DNA of 64,000 nt, taken from the NCBI GenBank assembly GCA_018389105.1, contig JACATO010000598.1, forward strand, positions 186,001 through 250,000, given 5' to 3'. Below, in pieces: positions 48,219-59,239 of the stretch. The notes beneath the pieces were generated by a model. That model had not been told where the DNA came from and did not search any database. It worked only from the letters and a program-made list of their open reading frames with translations. The position numbers and the translations under genes are program-made. The DNA comes from Nautilus pompilius. Its lineage: Eukaryota; Mollusca; Cephalopoda; Nautilida; Nautilidae. How positions within the stretch are numbered: the first letter of the stretch is position 1; each line of letters starts with the position of its first letter.

Positions 48219-50940
48219 CTGAAAAAGCAACAACATTGGGGAAATGTGCTCTCATTTTTAACAATTCCCAATAAATCTCATCTAAAAATATATATATACT
48301 CAAAAATGTATTTTCACTCTATTAACTTTTTCAATTTAAGAAATTATAATTTCATTAAGCTGAAAATTTATTTCTTTCACTTATAATGTCCAATGATTGG
48401 GAGTATAAAACTTGACATGAAATATTCTATTTTTCAGGCTAATTTGAAGTAAAGTACTACTGTTTGTGCGTATATTGAATAGTGTATGCCATATGAATAG
48501 TTAGTTGGACTGACAAACCTTAACCACTTAGAAAAATAAAATTGTATTGACTAAGTAATCAAGAAAAAGATATTCATTATAGAGTCTTAATATTAAATAC
48601 CGAACATACAAAATTTACCATGTACAAAATGATTAATTTAGACAATTAACTAAATAAAATAAATAAGTAATAAATAAAAGTTCTTTGTTTTTTTCTTTTT
48701 AAATATAAAAGCACCTGCAGAGAATTTAGAAGAGTTTCTTTATAAATACTATGGTGAGAACATTACATGGCATAATCATACATCTAGTTTAAGAAATATT
48801 ATGCATGTTAATTAATGGTTGTTTAGCATGCTCTTGACCACACAAAGCCAAAATTTCAGTAAAAGTAATTTGAAGGAACAGAATGTTTTGCAATGTCACT
48901 GATCAAGCTGCCAGTGGCTACTGAAATCCTGTAATTATTATCTCAACCTGAAGAGAGTATAAATTTGGAACAGCAGCAGCACTAAGTTCTTAAAAACAGA
49001 AAAAGAAGCTAAACAAGTTTTCCACAAAATGGATCTCATGCTTTGCACATAACATGCTAGTCCTTAAAGTGCCAAGCAAATCCATTCAGAAAAGAAGAGA
49101 CAATTCCTTTCCCTAGACTAAAATGTTACATCAGGAGATTCCAATAAGAAATGGCAAGCAAAAATTTGCTGAACATGGTAGAATTAGCTTCTGGAATTGC
49201 AACAGGTAATAAAGATTTGTATTAAGGACTGGCAAAATAAACTTCATATGGATAAATTTGGATTACTTCTCTTTGGCTGAAATTACAATGTATTTGGAAC
49301 ATTGGCAGATCAAGGAGATAGGGCAATCCCCCCTCCAAAATAGTTTCAAAGACCCTTATCTAGAAGTGCATAATCCAAGATAGATTGTTTGAATGCAAAA
49401 TTGTTGTAGTTAAAAACAAATTTATATCATGTGCAGGCAAATATATAAATAGATAAGAGAAGGTAAATGAAAATTTAGTGAACATTTTAAAATGTTTTTA
49501 CCTTTTGTTATTTGATATGTTAATGTAGCCTCTCTTTTATTCTCTGTGTTCACACTTGTTCTCTCTTTTTTATTATATATTTTTATTAATTTTAACATGC
49601 CCCTCACGAGCCAGGTGGTCACTTTCTTGTTGGTACAAAAATCCATGTCATTGCAGAAAAATAGATTTCACTCAAGAATTTCTGTGGGCAGAGAGAAGCC
49701 GTTTGCCACCCTCCATTTTATTTTTGGTGCATCATGTGAGAAACTATTGAAGAAACTCTTCCCCAACTTCGTAGGTACAAACTCTAGTGAAGCGTTAATA
49801 ATGTTTAATAAAACAAAAGTGGTAACTCTAATTACAACGCAATTAGTCCTGCAGCAGTGATGGTGACGTTCAAGGAAGACAATCAGATGAGCAGCTTTCC
49901 TACCAACAATAAAGTTAAACACTTCATCAATTCATTGAAGCAGAAGCACACAGCAGTAAGTCAGAATCGATCACGTGTGCTACCTGCTTCCCATGTTGTA
50001 TTGACTTAGACCTATATCTGCATAGTACTGAAAACTCAAATGTCTTAACCTTTTCATTTTTCATTCTGAAAGATGTTTTGAAATCTGTATGATGTGATAG
50101 GTTCAAATATCAAAGTTTTGGATGCTTCCGCAATGATGACCTAGGGAATGTCAACAACTCCATAGTAAAGAGGCCTACCTGGCTTGTGAAGAATGTGTTA
50201 ATATATTTTTTTCCTTTTTTCATACATATGTACGTGCATACGCACACAAACACACGGGGAGTAAACATACATACACGAGATTCAAGCTAAGCCAACAAAA
50301 GCAATCATTTTCTGAATGCACTCCTATTCACTGTTATCGCAAAGCTACTCCTCTGGGTCATAGAGACCTATTGTTGTTTAACTACATGGCCATTGAGAGA
50401 ATAAAAGGGAGAAGTGGCTTTATCAACTATCTGGGATCCTTGCAGGTATGTTTAATTGTTTGTGGTGGATATGGTATAAAAAGTAAAGAGCAGAAGAGAG
50501 CAGATAAAAATACATGTAGAGAAACAGTGTCAGCAGAAAGACACTATCTGCAGCCATGATCCCAAAAGAAAGCCAACTCACTTCAGTGTTACAGCTAGGT
50601 TTTCAAACGGGCATGGTAAATAATATAAAACAGGGCACATCGCGTGCAGTCACGGTGCGGAAGCATGGTATTGTGGGCACATTTATTTGCATTAATGACA
50701 AGACAAATTTGATAAATAACAGTTTAATACTAGTATGATGTAGGTGTTAAGTGAAGTATTACTAACTTATGCAATCATACAAACCTACAAGTTCACATTT
50801 ATTTGCAACAAAGTCAATGCATGTATATATACATTTACAAGTTCTCATAATATAATGAAATGCAATAGCTTTAATTGACGACCTTGAATTAGGCTAGATT
50901 GTATGTTAAAACGGTGAAGAAAAATACTCTTAAGACTGCC
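48219..50940. other. noncoding DNA, nothing recognised
   Basis: AT-rich. Overlapping open frames on both strands at 49422-49922 have slightly more even composition, but neither resembles a known protein. No element ends were seen. Confidence 0.4.
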
Positions 50941-51060
50941 GCTCTTTTGTTAGGTCTTTTGTGTACTCGTGCTATGCTTCGAAGCGTAAACTAAATGGCG
51001 TATAATGCGCACGCGCACAAGTTACAACTCCGCAGAGCGGCTGGAAAATTCCCGCCAGGG
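50930..51060. promoter_or_regulatory. promoter-like patch with NRF1, YY1 and E2F-like sites
   Basis: The patch is locally rich in CpG compared with the surrounding 20 kb. TGCGCACGCGCA at 51006-51017 is a perfect match to the NRF1 consensus YGCGCAYGCGCR. AAATGGCG at 50993-51000 is YY1-like, and TTCCCGCC at 51049-51056 matches the E2F core. Such combinations mark TATA-less promoters in animals. The direction of transcription is unknown. It could be the 5' end of the minus-strand SLC35C2-like gene (about 26 kb upstream of its first coding exon), of another gene, or neither. Confidence 0.45.
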
Positions 51061-51137
51061 GACACTCAGAAAGTTCTGCATGTGGCGGTTGTATACCTGT
51101 ACAAAAAGGAAAATCGGGCTGTGTGTTTTGCACCATT

Positions 51138-51215
51138 TGGGGCATGGCATTGTAAATTTAGGGCATGTCATTGTACAAAGAGGCATGGCGCTGTAGACCA
51201 GAGGCATGGCGTGGC
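51138..51215 (+). repeat. 21-bp tandem repeat, about 3.5 copies
   Basis: Successive units begin GGGCATGGCATTGTAAATTTA, GGGCATGTCATTGTACAAAGA and AGGCATGGCGCTGTAGACCAG, then a partial AGGCATGGCGTGG. The period is 21, or 21-22 by alignment choice. It keeps a plus-strand frame open because 21 is a multiple of three, which explains the open frame here without a gene. Confidence 0.7.
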
Positions 51216-51225
51216 GCCATGCTAA

Positions 51226-53854
51226 AAAGGGCTAGCTGGAACTCTGCACTTCAAAGATCACCAGGAAGACTCCATCACTCAACTGAAAGAAATTTCATTT
51301 CCAATAAGGTGGTGACTCTCTCTCCTTCAGCTGCTAAATTTATCCTGATCGTCATCTATTATTTTCCAGCATCAATACTTCTTCTAACATCAGCTATAAT
51401 GACTCAAAGTATGAGCTGTGTTTATCTAGAAAAAGGTTTGAGCCACCAGCGGGTATTGTATTTATAATATTATTAAATCCTTAAAACTGTTCAGTTTTGA
51501 TTTCACCAAACACTGCTTATAACATCAGCCAAACACAGGTATGATGAATATTATAGCAGTTAATAAGCAATCATAAAAATTTGTTATTTTCTTAAATTAA
51601 TGGGCCCTTTATTCTAAGTGATCTCCCATAAAAATCTGTCCTACATCTATCTATGATTTGAAAGGTGAACTATATGCAATAGATTCTGAAATTCTTCCTG
51701 TCCTTTTAACACTGAAAGAGCACATGCCAATGCAGTTAAATTGTGCAAACTTTTTTTTTTTTTAAGAACATGATGGCAGAAATCAATCTATTTAGTCTCA
51801 TTTTAGATCTACAAACTGAAAATTTTCACCATTCATACGCTGCAAACAATGTCAGCTTGTGAGCAGTGGACAGAAAAATATGAGTCAGGGCCCAAAAGAT
51901 ACTCAAAACACAATTGTTGCACTGATAAAGATGTTGACTGCTCAAATTTTGGCACTAAATAAAAACCAATTCAACAAACTGCCTAGGGGCGGTTACCAGA
52001 TCCTTACCCTGCAACTTCTCTGCTTCTGGAAGTAGGCATGCAATTGCAGTACAATTACTTGAAGCAGAAGAGATTGTAAAATTCAATCAAAAGTTCTTCA
52101 AATAATAGTTTCTTCACTCGCAAAATTTTTACTTACATGAATGTACAGATGACTGACATATTAAAATCTTGAGAATCTACAAGTATTGGATTGTTTTCTA
52201 TTCCTTTTTTTACAGCAAAGTAGAGGCTCATAACATTTTAAATGGTGTGACAAATCACTGAATACCATCTAATTTTTCCTTGAAAGTAGGTATTACTTAC
52301 TTTTTCTGTACTTAGTTTACCAAAAGTTTACTCTACCAAGATTTTAAAAGAACTAGGCTGCCAAATGTCCTTACACAGGGCAGACCATCACAATCCTAGC
52401 TAAACACCAAACATATCTTGAACCCCCCCACATTAGAAACAGAAGCATATTTTTCACCACCACTAATGAGCAGGCTTATTAGTCAATATTAATGGAAAGT
52501 TTTCAAGATTACTTGAGCTCTTGCTTTTTTAGAACTGTTCACACCATGGCTTAGTTACTTTAAAAAATTAAGTTAGTGAAATATATGCTTTCTGAAATGC
52601 TATAAAATGTTAATGTCACTAATTTAACCTTGCAAGTACACACCAATGAGCAAAGCATATGGCAATAAAACCTTAGCAATACTTGCAATTTTTAATCTTT
52701 AGCCACTTTGTTTTGTTTTCTTTAATATTACACGAAAACTTCAAGAAAATCAACAATAATAAACAATCAAAATGGACAAGACAAGTTGACTATTTAAAAA
52801 TGAAGTACTACACTCTTAGGATGAGCAGCTGTCCACATCAGAGGTGATGAACCTATGCCTGTAGCTACACGAGGCATACCACTTAAAAATAGCCTCAAAC
52901 TATATTTATCATCACTACAAGCATTGTAGCTGCTCTAATAAAGGAAGGAAGGAATAATTTCAACTTGGAAAGACTTTCCAATTTTAGTGCACCTAATCAT
53001 TTCTGTCAAGGGCTTCTTTATATTCAGTCCACATGCATGATTAGCTTGATGTTCTGTGATTGCTATTCATGTGCATAAGATTTGTAGGTGCACACATCAC
53101 ACGATAATATAGAATGGAGAATACAAATAATAATAGAATGGAAGATATAAGCAGCTTTCTGTATTTTCCAATTATTATTTGTTATTATTGAATAAAGCAA
53201 AGGTGTGTTTTAACATGTGGCACACCAAAAAGTATTTGAATGTTGTGTTCAGCTCTCAGAGAACCTTTTCCTTACTACCATTGGTCTACAGTCAGGTTAT
53301 TTAAAAAAACTTGAGACTTAAAACAAGTTCAGAACTATACAAAATTTGAAATGCAATGACAAGGTTACTGTCTTGAGAAACAGCATCCTAGTTGCAAAAA
53401 GAACTTTAAAATTCAGAAAGATGAAAGAAAGGTCACAATCATTTTAACTAAAGTATATTACAGGTGTTGTTATTTTCAGATAAAAACACAAGCAGTGGTC
53501 TTTGTTTCATCATTAAAGACCTAAGTTCAATAGCTAAAACTGGAAATGGATATAGGGCAGCATTATCCACAGCATGAAACATCTGTAGCAATACTTCAGG
53601 AATTTTCACAGATCCTTAGGACTTTGGGTATGCCACAAAATACAAGTCCGAGTACAATATGAACTCATGCCTCTGTTAAGAAACAGATGTTTCTGTTCTT
53701 GCATGGCTGCTCATATCATCAGGTCTATAAAATCTGTTGTTGTCCCAAAATAATTTAGGCATTCTACCTAAAATATAAATTTACCAGTTATTTGCAATTA
53801 AATCACAAAATTTGAATCAATCTATGTTCACAAAATATAATTGTAATATGCTCT
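51226..53854. other. noncoding DNA, nothing firmly recognised
   Basis: AT-rich. A minus-strand segment at about 52136-52178 has a good donor (CAT|GTAAGTAA) and a modest acceptor, but no recognisable product. At 52840 CAGAGGTGATGAACCTATGC resembles a hAT terminus, but no matching right end was found. Confidence 0.4.
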
Positions 53855-54442
53855 CAATCTTCGACCCCTGTGTGATCGCGGTTCGGCATTCGCGGCCTCA
53901 GTTATATGCGGAATTTTCCTTAGAACCTAACTAATAATTGTTCGTGAAAACCCCCGCATATTCACAGAATCGCAAATATCTTCCGCGATTTTTTTATGGT
54001 TTTTTTTCGTGGCAATATATATTTTTTCATGCTTTTTAACGCTAAATTATTAATAACAATATAATTTACTAATTTTGTAATATAAATACTAACATAAATT
54101 CAGCAAAATATCAATATAAAATAAATGCTATTGACTGGAGGTTTGAAAGTAGCCAATCCGAGAGCGTTATCCATTTCTCCTCGCTGCTGATTGGCTGCTG
54201 CCACGAGGCATTGTCTCAGGTAGATGCAGTCCAGCATCATCCCAGTTTACCGCGTGTAGCTATCTCGAGTGTTGTATTTTAAATTAAATTATTATTATAT
54301 ATTTACTTATATTTTTTATTATATTTTATGTTATATTTTGACGTTTATAGGCATTTTTATGGACCACGTCCAATATTTGCAGTTTTTCACTCTTCGTGGA
54401 TGCTCTAGGAACGTAACCCCTGTGAATACTAGGGGACAACTG
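53855..54442. mobile_element. non-autonomous Tigger-like element abutting mariner 2
   Basis: The right end, reverse-complemented, reads CAGTTGTCCCCTAGTATTCA and continues CAGGGGTTACGTTCCTAG. The left end (53855) reads CAATCTTCGACCCCTGTGTG and continues ATCGCGGTTCGG, a degraded match. The interior of both ends shows the ...GCGG...TAACCTA/GTTACG... pattern seen in related Tigger MITEs. TA (54443-54444) follows the right end and simultaneously forms the left target duplication of mariner 2. There is no coding capacity. The left boundary is approximate. Confidence 0.6.
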
Positions 54443-54444
54443 TA

Positions 54445-55729
54445 TACGAGGTCGGTCGAAAAAGTATCCGACCGTAGGACAGGGAAAAAAAATTATGTAC
54501 TTGGTGGGGTTCAATTGCTAATCCCCTTCGAAGTAGGCCCCTTGTGCCTCCACACACTTAGCCCAGTGATCCTTCCACTGTTCGAAGCACATCTGGAATG
54601 CTTCTTCCGGAATAGCTCTCAACAAAGCTGTGGCATTCTGCAGGATGTCCTCTCGGCTCTCAAAGCGGGAGCCTTTAAGTGGCATCTTCATTTTTGGGAA
54701 CAACCAGAAATCAGAAGGAGCCATGTCTGGAGAGTAGGGAGCCTGGCAAATGAGCAAAATGCTTTTCTTTGCCAAGAAACTTTGGATCAGCTGCCAGTTT
54801 TGCGAGGCCCAAATCCGGTTTCTTGCATCGAACTGCCGTCGGAGGACTTCCTGATACAGTTACAAAGGAATACTTTGTCCTTCTGGTGCGTATTCATGAT
54901 GCACAATGCCTCAGTAGTCAAAGAAAACAGTCAGCATCACCTCGATTTTGCTCCGGACCTGACGTGCTTTTTTGGGCCTTGGCGACGTTGGATGCTTCCA
55001 CTCTGATGGGGGCTTTGGTTTTCAGGTCGTACCCGTACACCCACGTCTCATCTCCAGTTACCAGGTATTCTGGAACTCAGGATCCCTGTTGGCAGTATCC
55101 AACAGGTCCTGCGCAAACTCAAGACAAAGTTGTTGTTGTTCCTGAGAAAGCAGCTTGGGCACAAATTTCGCTGCCACTCTGCAAAAGCCCAAATCCTCCT
55201 TTAAAATTGCATGTGCAGAATTTTTACTGATCCCAACCTCATCACCAATTCCCCGCACCATCAAACGATGATCCTACATTATCAAAGTCCACACTTTCTC
55301 GATAACAACTGCATTGTGGCTTGTTGGTGGCTTCCCGGAACGCTGGTCACTCTCCACCAATGTGCGGCCATCTTTGAACCTGTTGTACCATTCTTTTATT
55401 TGAGTAACACCTAATGGCATTGTCACCAAAAGCCTGTTGAATTTTGTGAACCGTTTCCGCTTGGGTATCTCCAAGCTTTTGGCAAAACTTGATGCAAGAC
55501 CATTGCTCCACATGTTCCGTCATCACCGGCAAAATGAAAATGCAACAAGTGGTACTGCACCTCACACACTGGCTGCCTGACAGCGACTGACACATCCATC
55601 AAGCCTGCCAAAAACCACCACGCATGCGCATAAATTCATGCAGCTCCACTATGCACACTTTTGCCTCCATAACATCATTACTTCCCACGGGAAAAAATAA
55701 AGTCGGATGCTTTTTAGACAGACCTTATA
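54445..55729 (-). mobile_element. mariner element 2, complete with both TIRs
   Basis: The left terminus TACGAGGTCGGTCGAAAAAG and the reverse-complemented right terminus TATAAGGTCTGTCTAAAAAG match at 16 of 20 positions, continuing into TATCCGAC / CATCCGAC. TA flanks both ends (54443-54444 and 55730-55731), the right one in a short TA microsatellite. The length of 1285 bp is normal for mariner. The transposase gene lies on the minus strand. Confidence 0.85.
54518..55523 (-). pseudogene. mariner transposase, broken, second catalytic motif lost
   Basis: The start MTEHVEQWSCIKFCQKLGDT (55523) and end KCVEAQGAYFEGD-stop (54518) bracket about 335 codons. In order are the N-terminal HTH, GVTQIKEWYNRFKDGRTLVE, the linker RVAAKFVPKLLSQEQQQL, the first catalytic motif VTGDETWVYGYD (about 55060-55020, intact but in a shifted frame), then NWQLIQSFLAKKSILLICQA and the third motif APYSPDMAPSDFWLF. 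In relatives, about 11 residues with HDNAPAH sit between NWQLI and IQSFL. They are missing, which looks like an in-frame 33-base deletion removing the second catalytic Asp. Several frameshifts and stops are also present, for example after QNTW and around 55000-54850. Confidence 0.82.
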
Positions 55730-55731
55730 TA

Positions 55732-57430
55732 TATATAACATACATACATTTTATGTATATCCCATACTCTTATTGCTATTTTTTTTTTTTTTACAAACAT
55801 AATATAAATTTAAACTGGCAGTGCAAAAAAAAATAAACAACAAAAGCAAGAACATTTAGAGACTTTATATAAGTAAACATATCCCCTGAAACAGAAATGT
55901 CATTCAATTCACATAAGCACAAGATTAAGCTATAAAAAGAGATACAGACCAGAACTCCTATCTACAGTTAGCCATGCTATAAGTAGGTGCATGGAAACTA
56001 AGACATTTAAAACATGGTGCATAGTAGATAATGGGTGATTGGAAAAATCCAATGGGAAATCTTCAAGACACTGGATATTTTCTATCAAATGTTAAGAGGG
56101 TGATTACGGTATGTCAAAAGGCAGCTGAATAAGCACTCTGCAGTGAGAAGAGAAATAAGAAACAATAAAATGAATAAGAAATAAATAACCATAGGTAGAA
56201 AACAAAAAAAAAAAATCCAGCAGAAAAAGAATCATAAATGGAAAGCGACTACTAACTCACTCCAGTTAATATCAGTTGTTGATATACCAGTCAGAGATGC
56301 TACCATACACTCCTGCCTTTTAGAACACTCAATTTTCTAATAAGTGAAGACTTTCAGTTCTCAGACAATGGTCATATAAGACTGAAGCACTCTCCAGCAT
56401 AGGGATTTTCAATGAACCATCTGCAAGCCATAAAAAATATGGTGATCTGTATGTTATATTGTAACTACAATTTGGCCACTGAACTGTAACACCTGTGTAG
56501 GAAGAAACTGCTGCCCGGTGCATCAACATTCTATAAAATGGATCTGCCTATTTATGCAATAGTCTCCTTCCCAAGGCAGGCAATATTTTTTTTTTTATGG
56601 AAGGTGGTGCCTGGCTCACACCAGCTATGAAATACATAAATAAAAAAAGAGAACATTACAACTTGTCCATGGCCTGGCCAATCTCTGGACACTAATTCCA
56701 TTGAGCATATCCTTGAATGATCCTTGAAAGTGTTGTCATAAACCAACTTCCTAGGACATCCTAATACAGATTCTATGGCATGAATTAGCTGCAATCATGC
56801 AGGCCAAAAATGCTAAGCTTGTCCACACATTGTCAGCATTTTTCTTAACTCCACTCATATTTCGCCAGTGATACTTGTAGCCCAAGATCAAACAAGCATA
56901 TTACCAGAAACCACTAACTAAACAGCTAGATGAAGCATAATTCTAAAGTAATGATTAGAAAATCTAACTTCATATTTCCACCATAGACCCTATACCCTTT
57001 GCATTAGTATTTAAAACAAAGAGAACAATAGAGGCATTGATGATTACATGAAAATGATTAAGGAAAATGAACAAATGTTATCGCTTTTAAAATGTTTTTC
57101 CTTGGTACACTTATCTAGAGTTTGCACAAATCATATATATATATAACAAGTCACTGGCAAACCAATAAGATGGAATATTAAAACATTCCTCAAAAAGAAA
57201 CATTTGCAATCTCAGGGCACTTTATCTAAAGAGGACCTGCTTACCAATTTTAACTTTCCATTAAAAAAAACCTTGATGGGCATAACAAAATGACTGCCTG
57301 AGATGGATATGCCAAATTGTAACTACAACAATCTAAAAATAATCTCAAAAATTGACATTACATGAAAAAGCTTTTAATGTGTGAAGCCACCAATGACCCC
57401 AATACATACTTGTACACATCTTAGTATTGG
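55732..57430. other. noncoding DNA with a possible Tc1 scrap
   Basis: AT-rich with a TA/TG microsatellite at the left. At about 56662-56718 the plus strand reads TTCPWPGQSLDTNSIEHIL, which resembles the Tc1 third catalytic motif (...WPA.SPDLNPIEH.W). Neighbouring sequence shows no other Tc1 motif in frame, so only a scrap can be claimed. Confidence 0.35.
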
Positions 57431-57439
57431 CCAAATCAG

Positions 57440-58210
57440 AGAATACAGCTGTCATTAAAGAATGTTGTGCTATTCTTCAACCAGAGCCAGTTCCAGCTGA
57501 TCAAGAAATTATGCATGCTCATTCAGAATTAAGTCCAGAGATTTTAAAGGACACACCATGTAAATGTTGTAGTGAACCTGAAATGCATAATGGACAATCT
57601 GCACAATGTGGATATGCATAGTGATCCAAATGGGAGAGAGTTGAGACTTTTCCAATGGACCAAAGTGATGAATAACAGGCATAATGATCTCATTCTTGTA
57701 TCTGATACTAGTTGTGCCATCAGCTTCTGATGATGACAAGATCAGTTCTTTGACAAAAATGGATACCACCGATATAAAAATTGATCATGATGGCTAAAGG
57801 CACAGTCAATAAATCATTCCTTAGGTTTTCTCCAAACACTTCTGGCCCATCCATCATTGTTATTGAGACAGAATCTATTGACTTGTTACTGAAAAGAACA
57901 TGGTACCAACAGTTGAACCTCCAATTGTAATGTCATATCATCTACAAGTATCTGTTGCGGTGCTCAGTTAGAAGGATGCACAACAGTAATATTCTAGATC
58001 ACATATCATTAATGTGAAGTCTGTTGCAAATTGATTGCATCAAAATAATATGATAGGTTGGATCTTTGGAAAAACTGTTTCTTCTGGCAAGACTGTCTAG
58101 ATAACAATCTTCATGGGAAGGTTGCGAACCTTGGATGCCTTGAATAAAGTCCCTCCATGATATGGCTAACCTGATGATAGCTTGTTAGTGTTCCAAAAAT
58201 AATACTGTAA
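57440..58210 (-). pseudogene. Tc1-like transposase relic
   Basis: On the minus strand, 57769-57640 reads GIHFCQRTDLVII, then TTSIRYKNEIIMPVIHHFG. This is an excellent match to the Tc1 block GGIS..GRTDL..I..G.LT..RY.DEI..P. Further on, MHIHIVQIVHYAFQ is a degraded second catalytic motif (family DNARPH.AR...FL), where the Asp is not preserved. LKSLDLILNEHA (about 57545-57510) is the SPDLNPIEHLW motif with Pro to Leu changes. Upstream (58200-57770) a PMMDGPEVFGE-like stretch and others are in broken frames. No TIRs were identified. Confidence 0.6.
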
Positions 58211-59231
58211 TGAGCATTATACTGGAAAACAAAGATAGGCCATGAGGATGGTTCAAGAGGGATGATACAGACTGAGCTACCCATTTACCATTAAAAGCAG
58301 CTTAGGCATTCCTTAACTAGTTTATATTACATACATGCTTAGTTTATAGAGAAAATGGTAATGGTCACATACAAAGATGCACACAGATTAAGCGGGAGAA
58401 GTGATTTTGCATGCGAGTTTCCAAAGTCATTCAATTCTGGAGATGATGGCTGTAATACATGCAATGTCATGTTTGGATTTTTTTTTCTCAATAAGCAGTC
58501 CTCTTCAACCAGAATATGAACACATTCAAACATATCAAACAAGCACTACAGGTTTAGAAATGAGTGCTGTTTTTTTTTTTTTTTTTTTTTGATAAAAATA
58601 TATATCAGATCAGTACGTAAATTGCTTGGTAAAAGTGATACCCATCAATACAAATGCCAGAGCAATGAGAATAAAAATCTGTCATACAAGCAATTTACTA
58701 AAATTATAGCAAATACATTTGTTGCCACATTGTATTTGATTGACACTATACCTAGCAATACAAGAACTACACCTACACAATGAAGTGATTTAGGTAAAAC
58801 TAGCTTAAGCTGAATTATTCATCCACATTTTCTCAGCTCCTCCATGTGCATGCATCACTTGATGTGGGACCATGACACGCAGAGGTGCAAAGTAGTTCTA
58901 GTTCATACCTAGGACAGGAGACCTCCTATGAACACTGTTCAGCTATGATAAGAAATCAACACAGATTGAGTGGAACAGATGAGCAGCAAACATTAACATT
59001 TTATAAAGAAATAATGGTATATTCTGCCTTATGGGTTAAGTGTTTATCTATATCATGTACATATATTAAATGTACACTTTTTAAAATACTAAATTTCTTG
59101 AATGTCAAAACAATTTTCATGTCCATACATAAGATTTTCTTAGCATGCAAATGCACACTTAATGCAATGATCTTTTGACATTTTGTGCTCCTACCATAAT
59201 CTAAATGTTCCTGATATTTTCAGCTTTAAAA
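58211..59231. other. noncoding DNA, nothing recognised
   Basis: AT-rich. A poly-T tract of about 20 bases (58571-58590) is the most obvious feature. Confidence 0.45.
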
Positions 59232-59239
59232 CTCTACAG

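Noticed and set aside
49422..49922. Overlapping open frames on both strands
   Set aside because: Neither has motifs, splice sites or element borders. Likely chance.
50995..51225. Plus-strand open frame starting MAYNAHAHKLQLRR
   Set aside because: Explained by GC-rich promoter-like sequence and a 21-bp repeat that keeps frame. No homology is recognised.
52840..53230. hAT-like terminus CAGAGGTGATGAACCTATGC
   Set aside because: No matching inverted right end or 8-bp duplication could be found.
54269..55006. 245-codon plus-strand open frame, longest in the window
   Set aside because: It is a shadow of the mariner 2 transposase gene on the opposite strand plus MITE sequence.
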